NCBI GenBank assembly: GCA_021648025.1 | Contig: JAKITO010000008.1 | Span: forward strand, 19,238-83,237 | Direction: 5' to 3' | Length of the DNA: 64,000 nt | Source of the DNA: Paracoccaceae bacterium | GTDB lineage: Bacteria > Pseudomonadota > Alphaproteobacteria > Rhodobacterales > Rhodobacteraceae | In this document: piece after piece, positions 35,191-45,706 of the stretch | Position numbering within the stretch: the stretch's first letter is position 1 | How the letters are laid out: each line of letters starts with the position of its first letter | Made by a program: the position numbers and the translations under genes | The notes under the pieces: model-generated | Databases searched by the model: none | The model's input: the letters and a program-made list of their open reading frames with translations, nothing else | Told to the model about the DNA's origin: nothing

Positions 35191-37083
35191 TTATCGGTTG
35201 GCATAACCGATGGTTTGCAGGGCGGTTTTGATTTCGTCGAGGATCACAGGATCGTCGATGGTGGCGGGCATTTTGTAAGGTTTGCCATCGGCAATTGACA
35301 CCATGGTGCCCCGCAGGATTTTGCCTGAACGGGTTTTCGGCAGACGGTCGACCACCACGGCCAGTTTAAAGGCCGCCACCGGGCCGATTTTTTCGCGCAC
35401 CAGCTTGACGACTTCGGCCCTGATGGCGCCTGGGTCGCGGGTAACACCATTTGTCAGGCACAGGAAGCCGACCGGCATCTGGCCCTTTAGCTGGTCGCTG
35501 ACACCGATTACCGCGCATTCCGCCACATCCGGGTGGGCGGCCAGCACTTCCTCCATGCCTCCGGTTGACAGGCGGTGGCCGGCTACGTTGATGATGTCAT
35601 CGGTGCGGGCCATGATATAAAGATAGCCGTCCTGGTCGATCATGCCTGCATCGCCGGTTTCATAGAAACCCGGGAAGGATGAGAGATAGGACTTTTGGAA
35701 CCGGTCTTTGGCATTCCACAGGGTGGGCAGGGTGCCGGGGGGAAGCGGCAATTTGATGGCAATGGCCCCAAGTTCCCCTGCGGGCAGGGGGTGGCCGGCA
35801 TCGTCCAGTATCTGCACGTCATAACCGGGCATCGCCACCGAGGGGCTGCCGGTCTTGACCGGCAGATGTTCAATTCCCATCGGGTTGGCGGCAATGGAAT
35901 AACCGGTTTCGGTTTGCCACCAATGGTCGATCACCGGTTTGCCCAGGATGTTTTGTGCCCACTCGATCGTGTCAGGATCGGCGCGTTCCCCGGCCAGAAA
36001 CAGGATTTTGAAATTTGACAGGTCATAGTCGCCGACCAATTCCCCCTTTGGGTCCTCGCGTTTCACGGCGCGGATGGCGGTGGGGGCGGTGAAGAAGCTC
36101 TTGACCTTATGTTCGGCGATCACCCTCCAGAAGGTGCCCGCATCGGGTGTTCCTACCGGTTTGCCTTCGAAGACAATCGTGGTGCTGCCCTGGATCAGCG
36201 GCGCGTAGCAGATATAGGAATGGCCAACGACCCAGCCAACATCCGATGCCGCCCAGAAAACTTCTCCGGGGTTGATGTCATAGACGTTCTTCATGGTCCA
36301 GTTCAGCGCCACAAGATGGCCCGCCGTGGGGCGGATCACGCCTTTGGGTGCGCCTGTGGTGCCCGACGTATACAGAATATAGACCGGATGGTCGCCTTTT
36401 ACGGCCACGCATTCGGCCGGGGATACGGCGTCCTGAAAGTCGTGCCAATCCACATCCCGGCCTTCGATCATCTCGGCCACTTCCTGCTTTCTTTGCAGGA
36501 TCACGCAGAACTCGGGCTTAAAAGCGGCCAGTTCCATCGCCTTGTCCAACAGTGGTTTGTACTTCACCACGCGGTTCGGCTCCAACCCGCAAGACGCGGC
36601 GATAATTGCCTTTGGCTGACAATCATCAATCCTCACTGCCAGCTCGTTCGCGGCAAAGCCGCCAAACACCACCGAATGAATTGCCCCAAGCCGAGCGCAA
36701 GCGAGCATCGCCTCCAAAGCTTCGGGCACCATGGGCATGTAGATGATCACCCGGTCGCCCTTTTCGACCCCCTTCGCGCGCAGCGCGCCCGCGAGCGAAG
36801 CGACGCGGGCCTGCAACTCAGCGTAGCTGATCCTTGCCTTGGTGCCGGTGATCGGGCTGTCGTGAATGATCGCGCAACGATCCCCGTGGCCGGCCTCGAC
36901 GTGGCGGTCCACGGCGTTGTAACAGGTGTTGACCTCGGCCTCGGTGAACCATTCATACAACGGTGCATTGTCATCATTCAATGCCCGCACCGGCGCCTTG
37001 ACCCAGGAAATTGCCTGTGCGGCCTCCATCCAGAACGCTTCCGGGTCTTGTTTCCAACCCTCGTAAATATCGCGATAGTTCAT
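35191..37083 (-). CDS. prpE: Propionyl-CoA synthetase
   Basis: A 630-residue acetyl-CoA synthetase-like ligase that activates propionate. The adenylation loop is YTSGTTGAPKGVIRPTAG, with NIHHWWQTETG-like VIDHWWQTETGYS in the middle and the catalytic Lys in LPKTRSGKILRGTM near the C terminus. The start is 37083 (MNYRDIYEGWKQDPEAF), with AGGAACA upstream. Homology to PrpE is stronger than to Acs, as the length of about 630 suggests. It lies 38 bp downstream of malic enzyme. Confidence 0.9.
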   Translation of the reverse strand: MNYRDIYEGWKQDPEAFWMEAAQAISWVKAPVRALNDDNAPLYEWFTEAEVNTCYNAVDRHVEAGHGDRCAIIHDSPITGTKARISYAELQARVASLAGALRAKGVEKGDRVIIYMPMVPEALEAMLACARLGAIHSVVFGGFAANELAVRIDDCQPKAIIAASCGLEPNRVVKYKPLLDKAMELAAFKPEFCVILQRKQEVAEMIEGRDVDWHDFQDAVSPAECVAVKGDHPVYILYTSGTTGAPKGVIRPTAGHLVALNWTMKNVYDINPGEVFWAASDVGWVVGHSYICYAPLIQGSTTIVFEGKPVGTPDAGTFWRVIAEHKVKSFFTAPTAIRAVKREDPKGELVGDYDLSNFKILFLAGERADPDTIEWAQNILGKPVIDHWWQTETGYSIAANPMGIEHLPVKTGSPSVAMPGYDVQILDDAGHPLPAGELGAIAIKLPLPPGTLPTLWNAKDRFQKSYLSSFPGFYETGDAGMIDQDGYLYIMARTDDIINVAGHRLSTGGMEEVLAAHPDVAECAVIGVSDQLKGQMPVGFLCLTNGVTRDPGAIRAEVVKLVREKIGPVAAFKLAVVVDRLPKTRSGKILRGTMVSIADGKPYKMPATIDDPVILDEIKTALQTIGYANR

Positions 37084-37121
37084 TTGGTGTTCCTGTCGGT
37101 TAACAAGGGTGGGCTCCAAAC

Positions 37122-39395
37122 CTAACCATATTGCGCCACTGGCGTTCCGGCAATGGCCGACATGTTCAACAACCCTCGGGCGGTGATCGACGGCGTCACG
37201 ATATGTGCCGTATTGCCCATACCCATCAGGATCGGCCCAACCTCAAGCCCCCCGGCCCGCATTTTCAGCACATTGCGCACGCCGCCGGCCGCATCGGCGT
37301 GGGCGAATATCAGCACATTGGCTTCGCCTGTCATGCGGGAGTTGGGGAAGTTCCGCGCGCGCAGATCAGGGTCCAGCGCCATATCAACGTTCATCTCGCC
37401 CTCATAGACGAAATCACGTGGACTGGCGTCAAGGATCGCCATCGCCGCGCGGGACCGCTCGCCCGAGCCACCCGTCTGGTTGCCGAATTGTGACTTTGAG
37501 CAGATGGCGACCTTAGGCTCCAACCCAAACCGGCGCACATGGCGGGCGGCACCGATGGCGGCTTCGGCCATGCTCTCGGGGGTCGGGCGTTGGTGGACGT
37601 GAGTGTCGGCAATGAACAAAGGACCGTTTTCCAGAATCATCATCGACAATGCCCCATGCGGGCGCAGGGTCTTGCTGCCCAGCACTTGCGTCACATAACT
37701 CAGATGCCAGGTATATTCGCCGAAAGTGCCGCAGATCAGGCTGTCGGCGTCGCCCTGTTGTACCATGATTGCGCCGATGGCCGTGGTATTGGTGCGCATG
37801 ATCGCCTTGGCCAGATCGGGCGTGACACCGCGGCGCTCCATCAGCTTGTGATAGGCGTTCCAATAGTCGTAATAGCGTGGGTCGGCGTTGGGATTGACGA
37901 TTTCAAATTCGCGGCCCGGGCGGATATCAAGACCAAGCTTGGCACAGCGTGCCTCAATTACCTCGGGGCGGCCGATCAGAATTGGGGTTTCGACGGTCTC
38001 TTCCAGAATTGCCTGCGCCGTGCGCAGCACCCGTTCGTCCTCGCCTTCTGCAAACACCAGACGACGTTTGGCGGTGGCGGCGGCTTCGAACACCGGGCGC
38101 ATCAGCAGGGCGGATTTGAACACCGTCTGGTTCAGGCATTTGACGTAATCCTCCATGTTATCAATCGGCTTTGTCGCCACACCACTTTCCATCGCCGCGC
38201 GCGCCACCGAGGATGAAACAACGCCCACAAGACGCGGATCAAACGGTTTGGGGATCAGGTAATCCGCCCCGAATGTCAGCTGTTCACCGCTATAAGCCGC
38301 TGCCGCTTCGGCGGATGTCGTGGCGCGGGCCAATTCGGCAATGCCGTCGATACAAGCCAGCTCCATGGTGTCGTTTATCTCGGTGGCGCCCACATCCAAC
38401 GCGCCGCGAAAGATGAACGGGAAACACAGCACATTGTTGACCTGATTGGGGAAGTCGCTACGTCCGGTGGCGATGATCGCATCCGGGGCCACGGCGCGGG
38501 CGTCATCCGGCAGGATTTCAGGGTTGGGGTTGGCCAATGCAAATATAATCGGGCGCTTGGTCATCCGTTGCACCATTTCCGGTTTCAGCACATTTGGCCC
38601 GCTCAGGCCAAGGAACATGTCGGCCCCATCAATTACATCATCCAGCGTCCGTTTATCCGTCGCTTGTGCAAACGCCGCCTTATGCGGGTTCATGTCGATT
38701 TCGCGTCCCTCATAAACCAGCCCGTGAATGTCACACAACCAGACGTTTTCGCGCTTCACGCCCAGCTTCAAAAGCATATTCAGACAGGCAATTCCGGCAG
38801 CACCGCCGCCGGTCGACACAATCTTGATATCGCCAAATTCCTTACCGGCCACAAACAATGCGTTTTTCGCCGCCGCACCGACAACAATCGCTGTGCCATG
38901 CTGATCATCATGAAAAACCGGGATATTCATCCGCTCGCGACAGATTTTCTCGACAATGAAACAATCCGGGGCTTTGATGTCCTCAAGGTTGATCGCGCCA
39001 AATGTCGGCTCCAAAGCGCAAACCAGATTGGCCAGTTTTTCGGGGTCGGCCTCATCCAGCTCAATATCAAAGCAATCAATATTGGCAAACTTCTTGAACA
39101 GAACCGCCTTGCCCTCCATCACCGGTTTGCTGGCCAATGCGCCGATATTGCCCAGCCCCAGAACGGCGGTGCCATTGGTCACCACCCCCACCAGATTGCC
39201 CTTGGTGGTATAACGCGACGCAGCCGAGGGATCGGCCTTGATCTCCAGACAGGCCTCGGCCACGCCGGGCGAATAGGCCAGCGACAGATCCCGGCCATTG
39301 GCCATTGGCTTGGTGGCGCGGATTTCCAGTTTTCCGGGCTTTGGATACTGGTGATAGGCCAATGCGGCCTGTTTCAGGGTTGGTTTCTCGGACAT
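37122..39395 (-). CDS. maeB: NADP-dependent malic enzyme, fused to phosphotransacetylase domain
   Basis: A 757-residue two-domain protein. Residues about 1-425 are malic enzyme (malate to pyruvate plus CO2 with NADP), including [20 protein letters not shown] and [20 protein letters not shown]. Residues about 430-757 are a phosphate acetyltransferase-like domain ([15 protein letters not shown] and [17 protein letters not shown]), usually regulatory in this protein class. GAGAGGAG precedes the ATG. A perfect 18-bp palindrome lies 33 bp upstream of the start codon and may be an operator. Confidence 0.95.
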   Translation of the reverse strand: MSEKPTLKQAALAYHQYPKPGKLEIRATKPMANGRDLSLAYSPGVAEACLEIKADPSAASRYTTKGNLVGVVTNGTAVLGLGNIGALASKPVMEGKAVLFKKFANIDCFDIELDEADPEKLANLVCALEPTFGAINLEDIKAPDCFIVEKICRERMNIPVFHDDQHGTAIVVGAAAKNALFVAGKEFGDIKIVSTGGGAAGIACLNMLLKLGVKRENVWLCDIHGLVYEGREIDMNPHKAAFAQATDKRTLDDVIDGADMFLGLSGPNVLKPEMVQRMTKRPIIFALANPNPEILPDDARAVAPDAIIATGRSDFPNQVNNVLCFPFIFRGALDVGATEINDTMELACIDGIAELARATTSAEAAAAYSGEQLTFGADYLIPKPFDPRLVGVVSSSVARAAMESGVATKPIDNMEDYVKCLNQTVFKSALLMRPVFEAAATAKRRLVFAEGEDERVLRTAQAILEETVETPILIGRPEVIEARCAKLGLDIRPGREFEIVNPNADPRYYDYWNAYHKLMERRGVTPDLAKAIMRTNTTAIGAIMVQQGDADSLICGTFGEYTWHLSYVTQVLGSKTLRPHGALSMMILENGPLFIADTHVHQRPTPESMAEAAIGAARHVRRFGLEPKVAICSKSQFGNQTGGSGERSRAAMAILDASPRDFVYEGEMNVDMALDPDLRARNFPNSRMTGEANVLIFAHADAAGGVRNVLKMRAGGLEVGPILMGMGNTAHIVTPSITARGLLNMSAIAGTPVAQYG

Positions 39396-39427
39396 AAATC
39401 GCTCCTCTCGGGGGTGCGTCAGGAATT

Positions 39428-39445
39428 TAGTTTAATATTAAACTA
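39428..39445. promoter_or_regulatory. 18-bp palindrome upstream of maeB (putative operator)
   Basis: TAGTTTAATATTAAACTA is a perfect palindrome, AT-rich in a GC-rich genome. It lies 32 bp upstream of the maeB start and 121 bp upstream of the divergent cupin gene start. The size fits a dimeric repressor site, for example MarR, TetR or GntR type; which one is unknown. Confidence 0.6.
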
Positions 39446-39566
39446 GTTTTTGACCGATGCAAACCGGTTCCGTTCCATACAACGCCGTTGTTATCTTTTA
39501 GCTAAATTTATACGCCTTGCGGAAGTTTTTTCTATGGGTCACAGTTCTGGCGTAAGGGGAATGACA

Positions 39567-40655
39567 ATGACCGACATAGTTGCCGAAATGCGCCTGCCAA
39601 CGCAGGAATTGCGCGATGACCTGCCATTTTACACCAAAACGCTGGGGATGCGGCTGGATATGATCTTTCCGGCTGACAACCCGATCACGGCGGTTTTGTC
39701 CGGGCATGGGCTTCGGCTGCGGATCGAAAAAGGCGCGCCCGAGGCACCGGGAACAATTCGGATACTGACAGACAACCCAGACGGGTTTGCCGAAGGTCAG
39801 CGGCACCTGACCGCGCCCAATGGCACCAAAATTGAGATTGACGACCTGCATCCGCCCGTGGTCATGCCGGTGACCGAACACACCTTTGCGGTGCGTCGTC
39901 TGGCCGATCAGGCCCCGTGGGTGATTGGCCGGGCGGGTATGAATTACCGCGATCTGCTGCCATCGCGTCTGGGTGGGGCGATCATCGCCAGCCATATCCG
40001 CATTCCGGGTGGCGGCAAGGTGCCGGATATGGTGCATTTCCACCGGGTCGGGTTTCAGTTGATATTCTGTTATCGGGGCTGGGTCGATGTTGTGTACGAG
40101 GATCAGGGGCCAAAGATTCGCCTGACCGCGGGTGATTGCTTTATTCAGCCGCCCGAAATCCGCCATCGTGTATTAGAGGCCAGCGAAGACATCGAAGTGA
40201 TCGAAATTGGCGTGCCGGCCGAGCATATAACCGAGATTGATCATGACATGAACCTGCCGACCAAGGTGCATCGCCCCGAACGGGAGTGGCAAGGGCAAAG
40301 GTTTGTATTCAACCGCTGTGAAGGCGCCGATTGGGTCCCTTTCCGCCTGCCGGGGTATATGTGCCGCGACACAACCATTGCCGGGAACACCAGGAATTTG
40401 GCAGGGGTTCAGGTCGTGCGCAAAGGTGACGGCGCGCCGGTTTGGGCGGCACATGATACCGACATTATGTTTGGCTTTGTGATGCACGGGTCGGCGATCC
40501 TGGAGGGCGAGGGCAATCCGCCTTCACCGATGGTCGGGGGGGACGCGTTTGTGATCCCGCCGGGGCTAAAGACGCGGCTCACTGGGGCCAGCGACGATTT
40601 CGAAATGATGGAAGTCTCCTTGCCGGGGCGCTTTAATACGAAGCTGATGCCATGA
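39567..40655 (+). CDS. Cupin protein with N-terminal glyoxalase-like segment
   Basis: A 362-residue protein. Residues about 5-95 look like a VOC/glyoxalase fold (ELRDDLPFYTKTLGMRLDMI), followed by two cupin parts (HIRIPGGGKVPDMVHFHRVG, then GDCFIQPPEIRHRVLEA; and a second near 285-350 with GFVMHGSAILEGEG). His residues could bind a metal. I place the start at 39567 because AAGGGGA lies six bases upstream. It overlaps cdd by four bases (ATGA), so it belongs to the nucleoside salvage run. Function unknown. Confidence 0.8.
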   Translation: MTDIVAEMRLPTQELRDDLPFYTKTLGMRLDMIFPADNPITAVLSGHGLRLRIEKGAPEAPGTIRILTDNPDGFAEGQRHLTAPNGTKIEIDDLHPPVVMPVTEHTFAVRRLADQAPWVIGRAGMNYRDLLPSRLGGAIIASHIRIPGGGKVPDMVHFHRVGFQLIFCYRGWVDVVYEDQGPKIRLTAGDCFIQPPEIRHRVLEASEDIEVIEIGVPAEHITEIDHDMNLPTKVHRPEREWQGQRFVFNRCEGADWVPFRLPGYMCRDTTIAGNTRNLAGVQVVRKGDGAPVWAAHDTDIMFGFVMHGSAILEGEGNPPSPMVGGDAFVIPPGLKTRLTGASDDFEMMEVSLPGRFNTKLMP

Positions 40656-41044
40656 GCCTGAAAGACGCCGCCTTAAAGGTTCGCGAAAACGCCCATGCGC
40701 CATATTCCGGCTTCAAGGTGGGTGCTGCCATCCGGGCGGCATCGGGCAAGGTTTACACCGGATGCAACGTCGAAAATGTCGCATATCCCGAAGGCACCTG
40801 TGCCGAGGCCGGGGCGATTGCGGCGATGGTGGCGGCCGGCGAGACCGCCTTGCAGGAGGTTTATGTGGTCGCTGACAGCCCCTTGCCGGTGTCGCCCTGT
40901 GGCGGGTGCCGTCAGAAGTTGGCAGAATTTGGTGCGGGCGATGTGCCGGTGCATTTGGGCACGGTGACCGGGACCGAGCAGATGACCACCTTGGGTGAAC
41001 TGCTGCCTGGGGCCTTCACGGCTGAGTATATGGCCAAAGCCTAG
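40652..41044 (+). CDS. cdd: Cytidine deaminase
   Basis: A 130-residue zinc enzyme that deaminates cytidine and deoxycytidine. Signature motifs are TGCNVENVAYPEGTCAEAGA (substrate and catalytic Glu, first zinc Cys) and SPCGGCRQKLAEF (zinc Cys pair). It overlaps the cupin gene by four bases and is directly followed by deoA, so translation is likely coupled. Confidence 0.95.
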   Translation: MSLKDAALKVRENAHAPYSGFKVGAAIRAASGKVYTGCNVENVAYPEGTCAEAGAIAAMVAAGETALQEVYVVADSPLPVSPCGGCRQKLAEFGAGDVPVHLGTVTGTEQMTTLGELLPGAFTAEYMAKA

Positions 41045-42349
41045 ATGGATGCCCGCGCGATCATCGCCAAACTGCGCTGCCGCGAGGAGCCGACAGGCGA
41101 GGAGCTGCGTTGGTTTGCCCAGGGGCTGGCGGACGGCACCGTCAGCGACGCGCAGGCCGGGGCCTTTGCCATGGCTGTCTGCATGGGTGGCTTGGGCGAT
41201 GCGGGGCGCGCGGCGCTGACAATCGCCATGCGCGACAGTGGCGACGTGTTGCAATGGGATTTGCCCGGCCCGGTGATCGACAAACATTCCACCGGCGGGG
41301 TGGGCGATTGTGTTTCCCTGTTATTGGCCCCCGCCTTGGCCGAGGCGGGCGGCTTTGTGCCGATGATCTCGGGGCGCGGGTTGGGGCACACCGGTGGCAC
41401 GCTCGACAAGTTAGAGGCGATTCCGGGGCTGAGTACCGGCGTCACCCAAGACAAGCTGGCGCAGATAGTCACCGATACCGGCTGCGCCATTGTCGGGGCG
41501 ACAGCCCGGATTGCGCCTGCGGACCGGCGGTTATACGCGATCCGCGATGTGACCGGCACGGTCGAGAGCCTCGATTTGATCACCGCGTCAATTCTGTCCA
41601 AAAAGCTGGCGGTGTCGCTGGATGCCCTGGTGTTGGACGTCAAGGTCGGCAGCGGCGCATTCATGAAAAATATCCAGGACGCGCGCGCCCTGGCCACCGC
41701 CTTGACCGAAACCGCCAATGCTGCCGGTTGCCGCTGTACAGCATTGATAACGGATATGGATCAGCCGGTGGTGTCATCGCTGGGGAATGCCCTTGAAGTG
41801 GCTGAAGTCATGAGGGTTCTGACCGGGGAGGCCACCGGCCCTCTGGTCAATCTGACTGCCACACTGGGCGGCGTGGTTCTGGCTGATGCCGGCCTGGCAG
41901 ACGACGTACAATCCGGCGCGGACAATATTGTCGCGGCCCTGCAGGACGGGTGTCTGGCCGAACGGTTCGGACGCATGGTGGCCGCACAAGGCGGGCCATT
42001 GGGCTTTGTTGACAACTGGGCGCGCTTTCTGCCCGAAGCCACGGTTATCCGCGAGGTTCCGGCCCACGGCGAGGGGTATGTGACGGCGATAAACGGCGAA
42101 GCCTTGGGGCTGGCGGTGGTTGCATTGGGGGGCGGGCGGCAGGTCGAAGTGGACGTGATTGACCCCTCGGTTGGATTGTCGGGGTTGGTGCGTTTGGGCG
42201 CACAAGTAGGGCGCGGCCAACCATTGGCGGTGATCCATGCCGGGCGCGAAGATGCGGCCCGGGCGGTGGAAAATGCGGTCCGGCGGGCGATTTCGATTGG
42301 GGATGCACCGGGTGCTGTGCCCGATCTGATCCACGAAAGGGTTGGCTGA
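41045..42349 (+). CDS. deoA: Thymidine phosphorylase
   Basis: A 434-residue enzyme that splits thymidine into thymine and deoxyribose-1-phosphate. Family blocks are DKHSTGGVGDCVSLLLAPAL, PMISGRGLGHTGGTLDKLEA and DVKVGSGAFMKNIQDARALA. It starts directly after the cdd stop, and its own stop overlaps the deoB start (TGATG). It feeds deoB. Confidence 0.95.
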   Translation: MDARAIIAKLRCREEPTGEELRWFAQGLADGTVSDAQAGAFAMAVCMGGLGDAGRAALTIAMRDSGDVLQWDLPGPVIDKHSTGGVGDCVSLLLAPALAEAGGFVPMISGRGLGHTGGTLDKLEAIPGLSTGVTQDKLAQIVTDTGCAIVGATARIAPADRRLYAIRDVTGTVESLDLITASILSKKLAVSLDALVLDVKVGSGAFMKNIQDARALATALTETANAAGCRCTALITDMDQPVVSSLGNALEVAEVMRVLTGEATGPLVNLTATLGGVVLADAGLADDVQSGADNIVAALQDGCLAERFGRMVAAQGGPLGFVDNWARFLPEATVIREVPAHGEGYVTAINGEALGLAVVALGGGRQVEVDVIDPSVGLSGLVRLGAQVGRGQPLAVIHAGREDAARAVENAVRRAISIGDAPGAVPDLIHERVG

Positions 42350-43560
42350 TGGCGCGGGCGTTTCTGGTGGTGATGGATTCGGTTGGCATTGGCGGCGCAC
42401 CTGATGCGGCGCGGTTCTTTAACGGCGATCTGGCGGATACCGGGGCCAATACGCTGGCGCATATTGCGCTGGCCTGTGCTGAGGGGCGCGCCGAGGTCGG
42501 ACGCAGCGGGATGCTTTACCTCCCCAATCTGGACCGGTTGGGTTTGGGGGCTGCGGTCCGGTTGGCTTCGGGTGTGGAGGCGCCGGGATTGCAGGCCGAA
42601 CCGCGCGGGCTTTGGGGGGCCGCCACCGAGGTTTCGAACGGTAAAGACACGCCGTCAGGGCATTGGGAATTGGCCGGGGTGCCAGTGCCGTGGGATTGGC
42701 ATTACTTTCCTGACCGGACCCCGGCGTTTCCAACGGAATTATCCGACGCGGCGGCCAAAATCGCCGGGACGGACGGAATTTTGGGCAATTGTCACGCTTC
42801 GGGTACGCAAATAATCGCCAGGTTGGGGGCCGAGCATATGCGAACCAACAGACCAATTTGTTACACCTCGGCGGACTCGGTTTTTCAGATCGCCGCACAT
42901 GAACAGAGTTTCGGGCTGGAACGCCTGTTGCACCTGTGTGCCGACCTTGCCCCGCGCCTGCACGCGATGAAGGTGGGCCGGGTTATCGCCAGGCCGTTCC
43001 TTGGTACTGAATCCGACGGGTTCATCCGCACTCTCAACCGACGCGATTATGCCATCGACCCACCTGCGCCAGTGCTGAGTAATTGGGTAAAGGACGCCGG
43101 ACGCCGGGTTTATGCCATTGGCAAGATTGGCGATATTTTCTCGATGCAGGGCATTGACGAGGTGCGCAAAGGCGATGACACCACCCTGATGCGGCACCTT
43201 GACGATCTGGTTGAAACGGCGGACGAAGGCAGCCTGACCTTCGCCAATTTCGTCGAATTCGACAGCCTTTATGGCCACCGCCGTGACATTTCCGGCTATG
43301 CCCGCGCGTTGGAAACCTTTGACGCAGCCCTTGGGCCGATCCTGAAAAAACTGCGCCCGGGTGACATCATGATCCTGACCGCTGACCATGGCAACGACCC
43401 CAGTTGGCCGGGCACGGACCACACCCGCGAACGGGTGCCGGTGCTGGTGGCAGGACAGGGTGCCGGTGAACTGGGGCAGGTCGCGTTTGTCGATGTGGCC
43501 GCAAGCGTTGCGGCGCATCTTGGCGTGATTTCGCAAGGGCCGGGGCGTAGCTTTATTTAG
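42349..43560 (+). CDS. deoB: Phosphopentomutase
   Basis: A 403-residue, manganese-dependent enzyme that moves the phosphate of deoxyribose-1-phosphate to carbon 5. Alkaline phosphatase-superfamily ligands are visible: VVMDSVGIGGAPDAARF at the N terminus and TADHGNDPSWPGTDHTRE near the C terminus. It overlaps deoA by one base. Together with deoA it converts nucleosides to central metabolites, though deoC is not in view. Confidence 0.95.
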   Translation: MARAFLVVMDSVGIGGAPDAARFFNGDLADTGANTLAHIALACAEGRAEVGRSGMLYLPNLDRLGLGAAVRLASGVEAPGLQAEPRGLWGAATEVSNGKDTPSGHWELAGVPVPWDWHYFPDRTPAFPTELSDAAAKIAGTDGILGNCHASGTQIIARLGAEHMRTNRPICYTSADSVFQIAAHEQSFGLERLLHLCADLAPRLHAMKVGRVIARPFLGTESDGFIRTLNRRDYAIDPPAPVLSNWVKDAGRRVYAIGKIGDIFSMQGIDEVRKGDDTTLMRHLDDLVETADEGSLTFANFVEFDSLYGHRRDISGYARALETFDAALGPILKKLRPGDIMILTADHGNDPSWPGTDHTRERVPVLVAGQGAGELGQVAFVDVAASVAAHLGVISQGPGRSFI

Positions 43561-43632
43561 ATCGCCGGGTTGCAGGCAGGCGTTGGGTGACCCAAAAGGG
43601 GGTCATGCAATTCATCTCTGGGGAGTCCTGCC

Positions 43633-44265
43633 ATGTCTCAACATCTGACAATCGTCAATCATCCGCTGGTCCAGCATAAACTGTCTCTGATGCGGGAAAT
43701 TGAAACGCCCACAGCGGTTTTCCGCCAGTTGCTGCGTGAGCTGACGCAGCTATTGGCCTATGAAATCACCCGCGAAATGCCGATGACCACCAAACCCATC
43801 GAGACGCCGATGGAAATGATGGAGGCGCCGACCCTGGCCGGGCGCAAACTGGCGCTGGTGTCGATCCTGCGGGCTGGCAACGGTATGCTTGACGGTGTGT
43901 TGGAACTGATTCCATTGGCGCGGGTCGGCTTTGTCGGGTTGTACCGCGACGAAGAAACCCTGCAACCGGTGCAGTATTACTTCAAAGTGCCCGACCGGCT
44001 GGACGAGCGCCTGGTCATCGCCGTAGACCCGATGCTGGCCACCGGTAATTCTTCGGTTGCGGCGATTGATCTGCTGAAAGGCGCCGGGGCCACAAACATC
44101 CGGTTCTTGTGCCTTCTGGCCGCCCCCGAAGGGGTTGCGCGGATGAAGCAGGCGCATCCGGATGTGCAAATTGTCACCGCCGCCCTGGATCGGGGGCTGA
44201 ACGACAAAGGCTATATCATGCCTGGCCTGGGTGACGCCGGGGATCGGATGTTTGGCACGAAATAA
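43633..44265 (+). CDS. upp: Uracil phosphoribosyltransferase
   Basis: A 210-residue enzyme joining uracil and PRPP to UMP. The PRPP loop is [18 protein letters not shown], and uracil contacts lie in [16 protein letters not shown] at the C terminus. It follows deoB by 72 bp, with a small hairpin TGACCC/GGGTCA in the leader and GGGGAG before the ATG. It completes the pyrimidine salvage run. Confidence 0.95.
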   Translation: MSQHLTIVNHPLVQHKLSLMREIETPTAVFRQLLRELTQLLAYEITREMPMTTKPIETPMEMMEAPTLAGRKLALVSILRAGNGMLDGVLELIPLARVGFVGLYRDEETLQPVQYYFKVPDRLDERLVIAVDPMLATGNSSVAAIDLLKGAGATNIRFLCLLAAPEGVARMKQAHPDVQIVTAALDRGLNDKGYIMPGLGDAGDRMFGTK

Positions 44266-44332
44266 CCCGTATCATTGCTTTACTCGACCGGGGTTTTAGG
44301 CCATCCTGCGACCATATATTGTGGGGGCAGTG

Positions 44333-45670
44333 ATGAAAATAACAAGAGCTATTGCAGTTGGCATTATGTTGAGTGCGCTTGGAATGGGCGCGCTTAACGC
44401 GCAAACATTGCGTAAATCGGCCCCGCCGGCAGAATTTCCGCCGGCCTCTTACAAGGGCAAACAATATGTCGACAGTCGCGGTTGCATCTATATCCGGGCA
44501 GGAATTGACGGCAACGTGAACTGGGTGCCAAGAGTGTCGCGCAGCCGCAAACAGGTTTGCGGCTACAAGCCGACCGCCGTGGCAGGGGCGCGGCCAACGC
44601 CCGCCCCCACGGCAACTGTCAAGCCGGTCATCATTACCGCAACTTCCCCCCCAGTAGCGACCCCCGCCCCAGTAGCGAAACCGGCCCCGGCGCGGGTGAT
44701 TGCCAAGACCCCTCCAAAAGTTCACCCCAAAGTTCAAACTGTCACGGCGCGGCCCGTACCAGCAACAGTGGTTGCACGGCCCCAGCCCGCCAGAGTTGCC
44801 CAGCCCGCCAGAGTTGTGCGGCGTGTACCAAAGGTGGCCCCGGTTCAAACGCCTGTCCAGGCTCCTGCGCGTGCCCCTTCGGGCAATTGCAGCAACGCAT
44901 CAGCCTTCAGTCAGCAGTTCATCAACAACCCGAACGGGCGTTACAAGGTGCGGTGCGGCCCACAGGCCGAGGCACCGGTTACCTATGGGCGCGGCGAAGA
45001 TCGGTCTTCCATTGCGGTTCCTTCCGGCACCCGGGTCGTGCGGCGTCAGGTGTTTGACCGGCGTCAGAACACAACAAATGTAACAGTCCCAAGTGGCTAT
45101 CGGACCGTGTGGAAAGACGACCGGCTGAATCCAAACCGGGCCGAGCGGACCCTGCAACCGGCGCAGGTTGGTGTCGGCGTTGCGGTGCCGTCCGGATATC
45201 GGCGAATAGAGGATGCGGAGGGGCGGTTGAATCCGATGCGCGGTGTCAGGTCAGTGGCAGGCAATTCGCAAACCAGCCAGATCTGGAGCAATACCGTGCC
45301 GCGCACTTTGTTGCAGGTCCCGACGTCTGGTCGGGTTGTGACTGTTCCGGTGGGATCTGCCCGGGTGCAAGTGCCACAAACAACCGTGAGCCGGGCGGCA
45401 ACTGCGGTAAATCTGACAAGCACAACAGGTATTGCGCGGGCCAGTGAGAGGCGGCTTTTCGTCCGAGTCGCCACCTATGCGTCCGAAGATGATGCCAGAT
45501 TGGTGGCCAAGTCCCTGGCCCGCCGGGGGCTGCCGATGAACCTTGGGCATGTCAAATCCAGTAGCAACAAGGTTGTTCTGGCCGGGCCATTTGCGTCACA
45601 GGCGCAGGCAGATGCAGCCCTTGCCCAAGTGCATGGGGCGGGGTATCGAAATGCCCGGTTGAATAAATGA
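44333..45670 (+). CDS. SPOR-domain protein, proline-rich, exported
   Basis: A 445-residue protein. A signal peptide covers about residues 1-24 (ends NAQ). A long proline/alanine/valine-rich linker (about 85-175) carries a short tandem Gln-Pro-Ala-Arg-Val repeat. The C-terminal SPOR domain, about 70 residues, begins RRLFVRVATYASEDDARLVA and usually binds septal denuded glycan. It could reach the division site in the periplasm. Start at 44333 has GGGGG before it; a GTG 12 bases earlier is also possible. Confidence 0.85.
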   Translation: MKITRAIAVGIMLSALGMGALNAQTLRKSAPPAEFPPASYKGKQYVDSRGCIYIRAGIDGNVNWVPRVSRSRKQVCGYKPTAVAGARPTPAPTATVKPVIITATSPPVATPAPVAKPAPARVIAKTPPKVHPKVQTVTARPVPATVVARPQPARVAQPARVVRRVPKVAPVQTPVQAPARAPSGNCSNASAFSQQFINNPNGRYKVRCGPQAEAPVTYGRGEDRSSIAVPSGTRVVRRQVFDRRQNTTNVTVPSGYRTVWKDDRLNPNRAERTLQPAQVGVGVAVPSGYRRIEDAEGRLNPMRGVRSVAGNSQTSQIWSNTVPRTLLQVPTSGRVVTVPVGSARVQVPQTTVSRAATAVNLTSTTGIARASERRLFVRVATYASEDDARLVAKSLARRGLPMNLGHVKSSSNKVVLAGPFASQAQADAALAQVHGAGYRNARLNK

Positions 45671-45681
45671 CAAGCCTTGTC

Positions 45682-45706
45682 AAAGCCGCCTGGGTGATGC
45701 GGCTTT
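45682..45706. terminator. Hairpin terminator between convergent genes
   Basis: AAAGCCGC (45682-45689) pairs with GCGGCTTT (45699-45706), with A and T bases at the base of the stem. It follows the SPOR gene stop and touches the stop of the convergent gene at 45705. Confidence 0.65.

Noticed and set aside
36109..37125. 338-residue plus-strand open frame over prpE
   Set aside because: Antisense to prpE and without recognisable domains.
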